Below are positions 32,894 to 41,491 of a stretch of 64,000 nt of DNA, piece after piece (positions within the stretch are counted from its first letter, which is position 1; each line of letters opens with the position of its first letter). The translations under genes were made by a program, and so were the position numbers. The stretch lies in contig JAFWKJ010000012.1 of NCBI GenBank assembly GCA_017511375.1, forward strand, positions 1 to 64,000. Reading direction: 5' to 3'. The stretch comes from Bacilli bacterium. Its GTDB lineage: Bacteria > Bacillota_I > Bacilli_A > RF39 > UBA660. The notes under the pieces were generated by a model, which saw only the letters and a program-made list of their open reading frames with translations, made no database searches and was not told where the DNA came from.

Positions 32894-33491
32894 GCTTATC
32901 ACTTCCTTCATTATTTTTCTCAACATTCTCAACTGTTTTAGAATGTGATTTCATAAACATCTCAACACTAGCATTAATATCAAGCATTTTCGTATAATTC
33001 ATATTTTCTAATAATTTATCTATCTCTTGCTCTATATAGTCAAGGATTTGATTGAATTCATCCATAAATTTTTGTTCTTGTTGTGTTAATTTCTCTTTTT
33101 CTAACAAAGAAACATACTGATCTAATATCTTAATTGTCTGTGGCAAATAGAAATCAAATCCATCATACACTTGCGTAATTTTATTTGGCTTTTGTTCCAA
33201 CATAACCACAATCTTTTCAGACTTACTAGAAATATCTTTGATATTCTTAGACACTTCTTTATTTTTAATTAGATTGGTATAATTATTAATCTTACTAATC
33301 AAATAACAATAATGCATAATGGTATTAGAATCATACTTTCTTACATCTTTCTCTTTAAAGAAGAAGACTCCTCCTACATATACAAGAATCGTAATAGGAA
33401 TGGCAAAATAAATAGGAAAGGAAAAACATAGATATAAAACAATAAAGAATCCAGAAGCAAGACAAGCTGCATAAATATATCTTTTCTTCAT
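32886..33491 (-). CDS. XpaC-like membrane protein
   Basis: A 201-aa protein with two N-terminal membrane segments (ACLASGFFIVLYLCF and YFAIPITILVYVGGVFFF) and a helical cytoplasmic domain with the XpaC pattern NKITQVYDGFDFYLPQTIKILDQYVSL. XpaC relatives are often encoded with TelA-type proteins; TelA is not seen here. The start overlaps the VWA stop by one base (TAATG) and the end overlaps the next gene by 8 bp, so translation is tightly coupled. Biochemical function is not known. Confidence 0.78.
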   Translation of the reverse strand: MKKRYIYAACLASGFFIVLYLCFSFPIYFAIPITILVYVGGVFFFKEKDVRKYDSNTIMHYCYLISKINNYTNLIKNKEVSKNIKDISSKSEKIVVMLEQKPNKITQVYDGFDFYLPQTIKILDQYVSLLEKEKLTQQEQKFMDEFNQILDYIEQEIDKLLENMNYTKMLDINASVEMFMKSHSKTVENVEKNNEGSDKHA

Positions 33492-35104
33492 TAGTTGTAC
33501 CCCCTAACCTCTTTAAAGGCTTGTAGAAGGCCACTCTTACCATTAAAGACTTTTGCATTTGTTAAATCAGCAATTTCTTTTAATTGTTTTTCTTTCGCAG
33601 AACCAAATGTAATACTATAAATAGGAACGGTTGAATTTAATTGATTATATTTTCTCTCTAACTCTTCAAAAGTCCCTATATTAATTGCCCCATCTGTCAT
33701 CGCAATAATGGTTTTTGTATAATCATCCGACTCTTCATTTAAAACATCTAATCCTGAAATAGCACAATCATATAAAGCCGTTCCTCCCACAGGAGATAAA
33801 TCTTTAATTTGCCTTATCATTTCTTCTGTCTCTTTTCCATTATCTGTTTCTATTTTATCTTTGACTTCATAAGAAAAGGGAATAACGGTAATTTTATCAT
33901 GTTTAGAAAATTGCAATTTGGCTACACTCGCTTGTTCCTGCGATAAGATATATTCCATAGATTCAACCAATTGTTCATTTCCATCTCCAATCATACTTCC
34001 TGAATAATCTAAACAAAAGACTGTATGAGATGGTTTTCTTAATTCTTCAATATAAAGATTGATTGCTTTTGTGATTACTTTCTTAGAAGGAAACTTTGTT
34101 CCTGTTAAATATTCTTCTGTATGAATTCCCCAATCTTTATTAAAGATATTTTTATCTTCATTTTTTGAAATTCCTCCATACCAAGTTCTTCGACCAAGTT
34201 GTTTTAACTTTTCCTGCCCCTCTTTACTTCGTAAGTACTTTTGCAATTCTAAATAATGTTCTTTTTTCTCTGGAACCTCATAATGATCAATAAAAGCAAG
34301 TGTCGAATCATTAATAGGAACTCCATCTATTGGATAGATTAAATAAAGTTCTTCTTTGTTATTAGCTTTTAATTTTTTATTAATATTAATCAAAGAAGAT
34401 TCACTGGCTATAACAGCCTCATAAGTACTTCCGTTTACAAACATCGTCTCAAGATAATCCTGATCTCCTGATACTCTTTCTACCCCTTGAAATAGATTCT
34501 TCATATTATCAATCAATGTCTGATCATCTAACATCTCTTCTGTTAAAACCTCTGGGGAACCAGCTAAAGCATTCAAAAAACCTAAATACGAACTTGCTCC
34601 ATCATTTGTTTGTGTAACAGAACTCATAATATATTTTATTTCTTTATTTTTGATAAGATTTAAAATATCAAGATTCGTTACATCTTTCCCTACAAGGCCT
34701 AAGTTTTCGGCCTTTTTCTTTTGAATCCCCATGACAACAGGACTTACACTAATACTTTTAGATTCACTTGTAATCTTAGAATCATTAAGCATATATAACC
34801 ACATAGAATTAGAAATCCAAACGGCATCATATTGACTAGAATTAACATTCAATTCATCGACAATATCCAAATCACCCATATAAGTAAAATCAACACTAAA
34901 TCCATTTTTTTTAGCATATTCTTTAATTTCTTTTTCCAAATCTTTATTATCATTCGAAGATAAAATACTTATTTTTCTTCCAGAAAAAGAGCTTTGAATT
35001 ACATGAAATATACTAAGCTTAGGATTATTAATTTCTAACAAAATTAAGAAAATTATTATTAAGAGAAGAATCCCCCCACCACGTTTACTTTTTTTCTTTT
35101 TCAT
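33491..35104 (-). CDS. Solute-binding domain fused to von Willebrand factor A domain
   Basis: A 537-aa membrane-anchored protein. Residues 10-24 form a membrane helix (GILLLIIIFLILLEI). Residues 45-300 resemble an extracellular solute-binding domain (AVWISNSMWLYML, SSVTQTNDGASSYLGFLNALAG, LYLIYPIDGVPINDSTLAFI). From about residue 360 a VWA domain follows, with an intact MIDAS: DYSGS (366-370), GGTALYD and MTDGAI. Metal-dependent ligand binding is therefore likely. The domain fusion and the operon are unusual. The promoter is at 35127-35155 and GGAG precedes the ATG. Confidence 0.83.
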   Translation of the reverse strand: MKKKKSKRGGGILLLIIIFLILLEINNPKLSIFHVIQSSFSGRKISILSSNDNKDLEKEIKEYAKKNGFSVDFTYMGDLDIVDELNVNSSQYDAVWISNSMWLYMLNDSKITSESKSISVSPVVMGIQKKKAENLGLVGKDVTNLDILNLIKNKEIKYIMSSVTQTNDGASSYLGFLNALAGSPEVLTEEMLDDQTLIDNMKNLFQGVERVSGDQDYLETMFVNGSTYEAVIASESSLININKKLKANNKEELYLIYPIDGVPINDSTLAFIDHYEVPEKKEHYLELQKYLRSKEGQEKLKQLGRRTWYGGISKNEDKNIFNKDWGIHTEEYLTGTKFPSKKVITKAINLYIEELRKPSHTVFCLDYSGSMIGDGNEQLVESMEYILSQEQASVAKLQFSKHDKITVIPFSYEVKDKIETDNGKETEEMIRQIKDLSPVGGTALYDCAISGLDVLNEESDDYTKTIIAMTDGAINIGTFEELERKYNQLNSTVPIYSITFGSAKEKQLKEIADLTNAKVFNGKSGLLQAFKEVRGYN

Positions 35105-35126
35105 ACGACACTCCTTACCATAGATA

Positions 35127-35155
35127 ATCGTATCATAGAATTATTCTTTTTTCAA
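35127..35155 (-). promoter_or_regulatory. Promoter of the VWA/XpaC/SBP/SPFH operon
   Basis: Minus strand TTGAAA and TACGAT are 17 bp apart, with TGA before the -10 box. Confidence 0.65.
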
Positions 35156-35188
35156 TCATCTCAAAAGATGGGTAGATAAATTTTGACA

Positions 35189-35214
35189 CAAAAAAAGTGT
35201 GTAAAAACACACTT
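35189..35214 (-). terminator. Terminator of the PfkB-family kinase gene
   Basis: Minus-strand stem AAGTGTGT/ACACACTT with 4-nt loop and six or more T residues. Confidence 0.9.
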
Positions 35215-35218
35215 CTTT

Positions 35219-36145
35219 TTATTGTTTTTGATATACTTTTGGATGCATTACATCTTCTACTTCTTGTAAGTCTGGGCAAGATTTTCTTCCTCCCCTTCTT
35301 GTCGTAGAAATTGCAGCAGTTATATTAGCAAATTGTAAACCATCATAATAACCATAGCGATTGGCTAATGCATGAGTAAATGCTCCATGAAAAATATCTC
35401 CTGCGCCATTAGTATCAATCGATGGATTTTGTGGATCATAAGCAGGACAACATAGTACTTTTCCATCTCTATCACAAATATATCCATTCTTTCCCACTGT
35501 AATAGTAATTCCTATGGCTTGAGGATAAAGACTTTTTAATGTATTGAAAACCTCTACATTGTTCTGATAATCATTATTTAATTTCTTTCCCGTTACTTTA
35601 TTAGCAAATTCTTCAGAACAAACAATATAATCTATATATTGGCACAATTCCAAAACATCCGAATTCACTCTACCCGCATCTATAATAGAAACAGCATTGG
35701 GATTAGCCATAATAAGTTCAATGGAATCCTTTTTGTATTTTCCATCTGTTAAAATATAATCATAATCTGTCTCAAATTGCACTTGATCAATCTTAGGATC
35801 TTTAAAATCCAGTGGCGATCTCAAGGAAAAAATCGTTCGATCATTATTAGAAACAAGAATAAAACCAAAAGGAGTCATCACTTCATCTGATATATAAACA
35901 TGTTTCATATTAATTCCTTCCTCTAACATCTCTTGAAAAACAATATTTCCAGGAGCATCTTTTCCAATACGGCCATAAAAATCAACTTGATCTCCATATT
36001 TAGCTAATACACTCGCAGCTGTGGATGCTGGACCACCTGTTGCAAAAACAGCATTATTAAAACTATACTTACCTCCTTCCTTAACAAATTCATCGCTCTT
36101 TACCGTACAATCATATACGATATTCCCGATACAAGCAATTTTCAT
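35219..36145 (-). CDS. PfkB-family carbohydrate kinase
   Basis: A 308-aa ribokinase-type sugar kinase. The N-terminus is MKIACIGNIVYDCTVKS, then ATGGPASTAASVLAKYG, FYGRIGKDAPG, and the C-terminal catalytic motif DTNGAGDIFHGAFTHAL (about residues 235-251), with the catalytic Asp. The sugar is not predictable. The ATG at 36145 follows AAGGAGG; the ATG at 36163 overlaps that site. It is divergent from a LysR regulator, which is a plausible controller. Confidence 0.88.
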   Translation of the reverse strand: MKIACIGNIVYDCTVKSDEFVKEGGKYSFNNAVFATGGPASTAASVLAKYGDQVDFYGRIGKDAPGNIVFQEMLEEGINMKHVYISDEVMTPFGFILVSNNDRTIFSLRSPLDFKDPKIDQVQFETDYDYILTDGKYKKDSIELIMANPNAVSIIDAGRVNSDVLELCQYIDYIVCSEEFANKVTGKKLNNDYQNNVEVFNTLKSLYPQAIGITITVGKNGYICDRDGKVLCCPAYDPQNPSIDTNGAGDIFHGAFTHALANRYGYYDGLQFANITAAISTTRRGGRKSCPDLQEVEDVMHPKVYQKQ

Positions 36146-36194
36146 CCAGTAACCTCCTTTCACCTAGATAGTAACATGTAGAATATGCATTTAA

Positions 36195-36223
36195 TAGACA
36201 AATCAAGAAAAAAATATTATAAT
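36195..36223 (+). promoter_or_regulatory. Promoter of the LysR gene
   Basis: TAGACA and TATAAT are 17 bp apart. Confidence 0.65.
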
Positions 36224-36268
36224 CTAGATGAATATTTTTTATACCAATTATTACCGGGAGGAATAATT

Positions 36269-37177
36269 ATGAATGTAAGTTTTGATTTACTAAGAGTATT
36301 TAAAACCGTAGCATACTATGGAAATGTTAGTAAGGCTGCAAAGGTACTATGTGTAACCCAGCCATCAGTTACAAAATCAATTAAGAAATTAGAGCATGAA
36401 TTAAACATGCCACTCTTTGTAAGAGAAAAGAAAGGAATGGTTCTAACAGATAGAGGAAAAACCTTATATCGATATATCATCGATTCTATAAATACTTTAG
36501 ATAATGTGGAACTGATTGCCAAAAACATAAGTGCAAACGATGTAGGAAAATTAAGAATAGGTGCAGGAGAATCTGTTACGAAGACTTTACTGAAAGACAC
36601 AATTATCGAGTATAAAAGAATATATCCAGGAATAACAATCGAATTATTAAATTTAAGTTCCGATGCATTATATAATGATCTCCGTTATGGAAGACTAGAC
36701 TTAGTTTTTATCAATTCTACCATTATTATTAATGAAAATAGATATAAATGTTTTAAACTGATAGATATTGAAGATTGTTTTTTCACAACTCCAGAGTATT
36801 ATGAAAAAATAAAGAAAGTTACCAATATGAAATCCATTCTTTCAGAATCCTTAATTATTCAAAATGAAAATTATGATACAAGAACTTTCTTAAACAATAT
36901 ATGTATTAAAAATAATATTCAATTAAAACCAACCTTAGAAATGGATAGACATGGTTTAATTGTTGAATTTGTAAAATCAGGACTTGGAATTGGTTTTGCT
37001 ACGAAACAATACATTGAACCATATCTAGAAACAGGAGAACTAGTAGCTATAGATGTGAATTTCAATATAGAAAAAAGATTCATAAACTGTGTATATAAAA
37101 ATGATAAAAATCCAAAAGTAAATAATTTTATTAAGATGTTAAAATATAATATTAGTAAAAAACATACAACAAAATAA
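36269..37177 (+). CDS. LysR-family transcriptional regulator
   Basis: A 302-aa regulator. The winged helix-turn-helix is at residues 5-60 (FDLLRVFKTVAYYGNVSKAAKVLCVTQPSVTKSIKKLE region) and a two-lobed effector-binding domain follows (LRIGAGESVTKTLL; SGLGIGFATKQYIEPYL). The start follows GGGAGG at 7 nt. It is divergently arranged with the PfkB kinase, the usual layout for a LysR regulator and its target; the effector is likely the sugar or a derivative, by inference. Confidence 0.9.
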   Translation: MNVSFDLLRVFKTVAYYGNVSKAAKVLCVTQPSVTKSIKKLEHELNMPLFVREKKGMVLTDRGKTLYRYIIDSINTLDNVELIAKNISANDVGKLRIGAGESVTKTLLKDTIIEYKRIYPGITIELLNLSSDALYNDLRYGRLDLVFINSTIIINENRYKCFKLIDIEDCFFTTPEYYEKIKKVTNMKSILSESLIIQNENYDTRTFLNNICIKNNIQLKPTLEMDRHGLIVEFVKSGLGIGFATKQYIEPYLETGELVAIDVNFNIEKRFINCVYKNDKNPKVNNFIKMLKYNISKKHTTK

Positions 37178-37201
37178 AAATAGGAACTACCCTATTTTTT
37201 T
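37177..37201 (+). terminator. Terminator of the LysR gene
   Basis: Stem AAAATAGG/CCTATTTT with 6-nt loop and T-run, starting at the stop codon. Confidence 0.8.
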
Positions 37202-37275
37202 ATGACTTATAAAAGAATGCTTAAACAATTTTCTTTTTCAATCTATATATGTATAATAATAGTTAGAGGTGTCAT

Positions 37276-38991
37276 ATGAAAAAGTATCAAAAAGACATGA
37301 AAAAAAAGTTTAAAAAGATTAAAAAAAGAATAATAAGTTATAAAAAGAAACATCCCCAATTATGTGTGTATGGCTGTGTCTTTTTAATTGGAATACTATT
37401 TTCAATATGGCTAGTAAAACACGATATGATTATAGGAGATGATTTAGTATTTCATATATCTAGAATTGGGGGAATTAAAAATTCTATTTTAAATGGGGAT
37501 TGGAAAGCTTTAATACATAATGGCTTATATGGATATGGATACGCGACTGGTTTGTTCTATGGAAATTTATTATTCTACATTCCTGCTATCGCATCTATCT
37601 TAAAACTTGATCTCAGTAACGCCTATAAACTATATGTCTTATTATGTTCCGTAGGGTCTGCCTTAACCATGTTTTGGTGTATAAAAGGCATTACAAAATC
37701 CAACAAGGCAGGACTACTAGGTTGTTTCTTATATAGTGGATGTTCTTATAAAGCATGTGACTTTATAATTCGCGCAGCAGGTGGAGAAATGGGAGCATTT
37801 GTTTTCTTACCTTTAGTAATACTTGGCTTCTATTATTTAGTATATGATGACTATAAAAAGTGGTGGATTTTATCTATTGGTTTCTTCGGAATTATACAAT
37901 GTCATATAATTTCATCTGTACTTCTATTTTGTATGATCGTCATTATGCTACTTATTAATTGGGAAAGATTTTGGAAAGAGAAAGAAAGATTTTTATACTT
38001 ATGTATCTCAGGAATTGCGGGCTTACTACTAACCGCGTCTTTTATCTTCCCAATGTTAGAAGGCCTAGCAAAAAATTCATTGAGAGTGGATACTTATAAT
38101 AAATATAATTCTATTAAATGGGCAATTCCTTTTGAAAAACTATTCTTGGGATTTCCTAATTATAAAACCGACGCATATAATAGAATCTTTTACCCACCTG
38201 GTATTGGAATACTCCTAATCTTCTTAACTTCATTAAGATTAAAAATCAAACCAAAGAAAGAGGATAAAAGAATAAAACTAAATGATTTATGTATCATAAT
38301 GGGATTTGGTTCATTAATGTGTTCCACTACACTCTTTCCTTGGGAAGAACTAGAATTTTTAAACAAAGTACAATTTCCATGGAGATTCTACTTATTTGCT
38401 TCTGTATTTTTAGTTGTTTCTAGTACAATCGCAACACATTACTACTTAGAAAAGAAAAAACTAAGTGAAGTACTAAAATTTATAATACCCGTCTTATTAA
38501 TCGCAACACTTCCTACCATCTTAATCTTATATTATTATAGAAATGATACATATGATTATTATGGATGGAAAGAATATTTTATTGCGGCAGGAGAATATCT
38601 ACCGCAAGCCACCAATGTCGGAAGTCTAAAAGAACGGGGAAGCATTATTACCTCAAATAAGGATAATATAAAATTTCATTTTAAGAAAAATGGAAATGAT
38701 ATAGTATTGACCTATAATCATAATGATTATAAAGATGAAAATAAGACCTATTTAGAATTACCACTTCTTTATTATTATGGATATGCCGCTATTGATCAAG
38801 ATGGAAAACCCTTAAAAATAGAACCTGGCAGCAATAACATAATTCGAGTTTATCCTGATAAAGAAAAAGGCAAGATACATGTATATTATAAAGGAACTCC
38901 AACACAAAAAATATCATTATGGATTAGTATACTCTCATGGATGATACTGATTGGATACTTATATATTAATAGAAAAAAGAACTTATCATAA
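37276..38991 (+). CDS. Polytopic membrane protein, GT-C/YfhO-like
   Basis: A 571-aa protein with a basic Lys-rich N-terminus and about 11 membrane segments. The first loop has DDLVFHISRIGGIKNSI, a pattern shared by GT-C-type glycosyltransferases and the YfhO/PTPS-related membrane proteins. A C-terminal external domain with beta-strand pattern (ITSNKDNIKFHFKKNGNDIVLTY) precedes a final membrane helix. It probably transfers sugars from a lipid carrier, but the substrate is unknown. GAGGTG lies upstream and a TATAAT is at 37252. It lies at the left edge of the tRNA-Arg island. Confidence 0.75.
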   Translation: MKKYQKDMKKKFKKIKKRIISYKKKHPQLCVYGCVFLIGILFSIWLVKHDMIIGDDLVFHISRIGGIKNSILNGDWKALIHNGLYGYGYATGLFYGNLLFYIPAIASILKLDLSNAYKLYVLLCSVGSALTMFWCIKGITKSNKAGLLGCFLYSGCSYKACDFIIRAAGGEMGAFVFLPLVILGFYYLVYDDYKKWWILSIGFFGIIQCHIISSVLLFCMIVIMLLINWERFWKEKERFLYLCISGIAGLLLTASFIFPMLEGLAKNSLRVDTYNKYNSIKWAIPFEKLFLGFPNYKTDAYNRIFYPPGIGILLIFLTSLRLKIKPKKEDKRIKLNDLCIIMGFGSLMCSTTLFPWEELEFLNKVQFPWRFYLFASVFLVVSSTIATHYYLEKKKLSEVLKFIIPVLLIATLPTILILYYYRNDTYDYYGWKEYFIAAGEYLPQATNVGSLKERGSIITSNKDNIKFHFKKNGNDIVLTYNHNDYKDENKTYLELPLLYYYGYAAIDQDGKPLKIEPGSNNIIRVYPDKEKGKIHVYYKGTPTQKISLWISILSWMILIGYLYINRKKNLS

Positions 38992-39006
38992 GTTCTTTTG
39001 TTTTTT
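38977..39006 (+). terminator. Terminator overlapping the end of the GT-C-like gene
   Basis: Stem AAGAACTTA/TAAGTTCTT with loop TCA that spans the last codons and the stop, followed by TTTGTTTTTT. Confidence 0.88.
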
Positions 39007-39009
39007 ATA

Positions 39010-39041
39010 TGGTGTACCCGACGAGAGTCGAATTCGTCACC
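39010..39041 (-). repeat. Partial tRNA-Arg 3' copy, candidate attachment-site remnant
   Basis: 32 bp match the 3' end of the tRNA-Arg gene at 41907-41938 in the same orientation: 30 of 32 identical, with the first 23 from the CCA end unbroken. No rest of a tRNA is present. A direct repeat of a tRNA 3' end 2.9 kb away is the footprint left by tRNA-targeting integrases. Confidence 0.8.
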
Positions 39042-39057
39042 AATTTCATTTGTTCGA

Positions 39058-39086
39058 TTGACTCATATATGGTTATATACTACATT
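39058..39086 (+). promoter_or_regulatory. Promoter of the small hydrophobic peptide gene
   Basis: TTGACT and TACATT are 17 bp apart. The leader would be about 60 nt, longer than for most genes here, as in type I toxin mRNAs. Confidence 0.6.
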
Positions 39087-39151
39087 GAGATTAGGAACAT
39101 TTAGTTGTTGAGTGTCTGCCTCCAATCCAACATAGAGAGAGGTTTGATAAA

Positions 39152-39244
39152 ATGACGAAAAGAGTTTTTACGATAAAGATTCTTCGCTACATTTCTATCA
39201 TTTTATTACTCCTAATCATTTTGATTATCGTAATAAAAAAATGA
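39152..39244 (+). CDS. Small hydrophobic peptide, candidate type I toxin (30 aa)
   Basis: A 30-residue peptide with a basic N-terminus (MTKRVFTIKILRY), a membrane-spanning stretch of Ile/Leu (ISIILLLLIILIIVI) and a KK tail. This is the composition of type I toxins that insert in the membrane. AGAGG lies 9 nt before the ATG. An own promoter, long leader and terminator are visible, and a convergent RNA overlaps the 3' end. Homology to a named toxin family was not established. It lies in the tRNA-Arg island. Confidence 0.7.
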   Translation: MTKRVFTIKILRYISIILLLLIILIIVIKK

Positions 39245-39349
39245 CACTTAAGTCTATGACTTAAATGTCTAAACAAAAAACTTTTAGGTAGACATTCAAC
39301 ATGCGAAACTGAATGTTCCCTTTTTTATTGTATGAAGTTTCCTTCATCT
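39235..39349 (-). ncRNA. Candidate antisense RNA (antitoxin) overlapping the peptide mRNA 3' end
   Basis: Minus-strand TATAAT at 39356-39361 is preceded by TGT (extended -10; the -35 is weak). A start near 39349 would give an about 115-nt RNA with hairpins ATGAAG-GAAA-CTTCAT and ACATTCA/TGAATGT. It ends at a strong terminator, GACATTTAAGTC/GACTTAAGTGTC with 3-nt loop and seven T residues (39235-39269). It is complementary to the last codons and 3' region of the peptide mRNA, an arrangement like txpA/ratA. Confidence 0.65.
39292..39326 (+). terminator. Terminator of the toxin-candidate mRNA
   Basis: Stem ACATTCA/TGAATGT with an 11-nt loop, then TCCC and six T residues. Confidence 0.7.
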
Positions 39350-39363
39350 GTATACATTATAAC

Positions 39364-39391
39364 ACAAAAACACTCTATTATTAAGAGTGTT
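39364..39391 (-). terminator. Terminator of the Lgt-like gene
   Basis: Minus-strand stem AACACTCT/AGAGTGTT with 7-nt loop and T-rich tail. It directly precedes the antisense RNA promoter. Confidence 0.7.
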
Positions 39392-39481
39392 ATATTTATA
39401 TGGTGCGAATAACGAAGTGGTTTACAACTCTTTCACATAAAGAGATTGATTTATATCAATCATTGTACATATAATACACAT

Positions 39482-40204
39482 CTACTTTTTAATATCAATA
39501 TACTCTTTTTTTAATATAATTAAAGATAAACCAATCAATATAAAAGGAATACACATTATTTGATTAAATGATATTAAATTTTCCATATGTGTAAATCTTA
39601 AAAAATCTAATAAAAACTTACATGTAAAAATTATCGTGGTAAGAATTCCAATACTCTTATTATTCACTTTATCTTTTATTACTATATTGAAAGATAATAT
39701 AAATATTATAAAAAACACTATGGATTCAAGTAACTGAACTGGAAATAAACTAATTCCATTAATATTATTTTGAGAATATAAATATGTAATACTAAATGGT
39801 CCACTATATTCTATACCATAACAACAGCCTGTCAAAAAACAAGCTATTTTACCTATTGAATAAATAAGAGGAATACTACAAAAAAACGTCTCTATAATCA
39901 TTTTAATACTTGATTTAAACAATTTTATATAAATAATTGACATTATAATTATACCTATAACAGCACCAACAGATGAAAATCCAATTTTAAACATATCAAA
40001 TTGATAATTATATTTTGCTGGATTCGAGAAAAAAGAATATAACTTAGCACCAACTATCATACCTATATGTTCAAATATCAGCAAATAGATAAGATCATAA
40101 TTAAACCTATTTTTTTTATAGGAAATATAACATATAACAACAATGTTCATTAAAAATGCTATTAGTATTATTAATGAATAAATTGGTAAATCCGTATTAA
40201 TCAT
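39482..40204 (-). CDS. Lgt-like membrane protein
   Basis: A 240-aa polytopic protein with about seven hydrophobic segments. It resembles prolipoprotein diacylglyceryl transferase: GKIACFLTGCCYGIEYSGPF, LFPVQLLESIVFF and CKFLLDFLRF occur in the right order. The usual HGG(L) region is not obvious, so it is a divergent member and may act on another lipid or protein. The start at 40204 follows AAGGAG and overlaps the upstream zinc-ribbon gene by 8 bp. Codon use here is very AT-rich compared with the core genes nearby. Confidence 0.7.
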   Translation of the reverse strand: MINTDLPIYSLIILIAFLMNIVVICYISYKKNRFNYDLIYLLIFEHIGMIVGAKLYSFFSNPAKYNYQFDMFKIGFSSVGAVIGIIIMSIIYIKLFKSSIKMIIETFFCSIPLIYSIGKIACFLTGCCYGIEYSGPFSITYLYSQNNINGISLFPVQLLESIVFFIIFILSFNIVIKDKVNNKSIGILTTIIFTCKFLLDFLRFTHMENLISFNQIMCIPFILIGLSLIILKKEYIDIKK

Positions 40205-41003
40205 TATAATAATACTCCTTGTCTGATGAATTAAATGTGTTATCAACTCGGTTATATATATTTTTTACTTCGCCTAAATTAGGATTTAATAATCGAATAT
40301 TACGATTAAAATTCCATTCAAATGTAGACTTATTATTTGTATTACTATTTGATATACCAATATGATTATTGTAATTATCACCATAAATTGTAATATTTAA
40401 TGAATTTTTATTATCCTTTTTATAAAAATCAATTATTTCATTGACCATTTTGTATATTTCAATAATATTATTACTATCTATATAATCAACTTCAATGAAT
40501 AAAGAAGATCTCTTTTCCGTTTGATACATATCATCTTCTTCGTCTATGTCTTCATTAAACCCATATTTATTAATTATACTAGAATAAGCATCAATTGATA
40601 TATCACCTTTATTAGAAAAAACAATAATATCTGGATTCCCTATATTAGTATTTGATTCATAATAATACTTAAAACAGCCAACTATTTTAGGAGAATTTAA
40701 ACACGCGCCATCACACGAACCATCACATGCACGACAAGAGTCATATTTAACAAATTGTGCCTCTTTGTAATCAGCTTTTAAATATTTCTCATACAAAGTT
40801 TTATTTAAATTTTTATAATATAAATTATAGCAGGTAATAGTCGTAATTATTCCTAATATAAAAACAATTAAAATTATACTTACAATACGAAATATTTTTT
40901 TCTTATTTATAACTTTTAAATCAACTATATATGTATCGCATTGATTGCATTTAATTACATTGGCTTCTAATTTTTTACCACAATTTGTACAAAAATTATT
41001 CAT
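40197..41003 (-). CDS. Zinc-ribbon single-pass membrane protein with Cys-rich segment
   Basis: A 268-aa protein. The N-terminal zinc ribbon is CTNCGKKL...CNQCDTY, the membrane helix is VSIILIVFILGIITTITCYNLYY (about 40-62), and the external part begins with a compact CRACDGSCDGACLN cluster. The rest is Asn/Asp-rich. Function unknown. It is coupled to the Lgt-like gene by an 8-bp overlap and lies 9 nt after the 129-aa gene, so the three form one operon in the island. Confidence 0.75.
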   Translation of the reverse strand: MNNFCTNCGKKLEANVIKCNQCDTYIVDLKVINKKKIFRIVSIILIVFILGIITTITCYNLYYKNLNKTLYEKYLKADYKEAQFVKYDSCRACDGSCDGACLNSPKIVGCFKYYYESNTNIGNPDIIVFSNKGDISIDAYSSIINKYGFNEDIDEEDDMYQTEKRSSLFIEVDYIDSNNIIEIYKMVNEIIDFYKKDNKNSLNITIYGDNYNNHIGISNSNTNNKSTFEWNFNRNIRLLNPNLGEVKNIYNRVDNTFNSSDKEYYYND

Positions 41004-41012
41004 ATTTTCCTC

Positions 41013-41402
41013 CTAAAATCTATACTCACAAGATATTAACATAAATAGTATAAATAGTATTAATAATATTATTAATAGTAGCATTATCCAAAAAACTATA
41101 TTAAAAAATTTACTATACTTAAGTTTTTTCTTAGCAAAAATAACAAAAATAATCAAAGCTAATGGTAAAAAACTAATTATTGGTGATATTAAAGCATATA
41201 GAACATCTGCATCTGGTAACATAGACTTAACAACGTAATTCATAAAGCATAATATAAACATTGTAAAAAATATCTTTATATATTTTTTTGCTAGCAATCT
41301 ATCTAGTTCTCCAACTCTATCTGTTAATATTTTTGTGCCACATTTTTCACAAACACTAGAATTAGTAAGCTTTTCACCACAATTTCTACAATAATTATTC
41401 AT
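41013..41402 (-). CDS. Small zinc-ribbon membrane protein (129 aa)
   Basis: N-terminal zinc ribbon CRNCGEKL...CEKCGTKI, followed by three hydrophobic segments (IFFTMFILCFMNYVV, LYALISPIISFLPLALIIFVIF and IVFWIMLLLIILLILFILFML). First gene of the three-gene membrane operon in the island. It has the same N-terminal ribbon type as its neighbour. Function unknown. Confidence 0.72.
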   Translation of the reverse strand: MNNYCRNCGEKLTNSSVCEKCGTKILTDRVGELDRLLAKKYIKIFFTMFILCFMNYVVKSMLPDADVLYALISPIISFLPLALIIFVIFAKKKLKYSKFFNIVFWIMLLLIILLILFILFMLISCEYRF

Positions 41403-41491
41403 TTACAAATACCACCTTACCTATATACTATACAAATTATAACATATAAATTCACATTTTAAAATAGTTGGCAATTATAGAATGTTTAGTT

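Noticed and set aside
39395-39420. Second tRNA 3'-like fragment (TATATGGTGCGAATAACG)
   Set aside because: It shares only TATATGGTG with the tRNA-Arg fragment and has no T-loop consensus, so a tRNA remnant cannot be supported.
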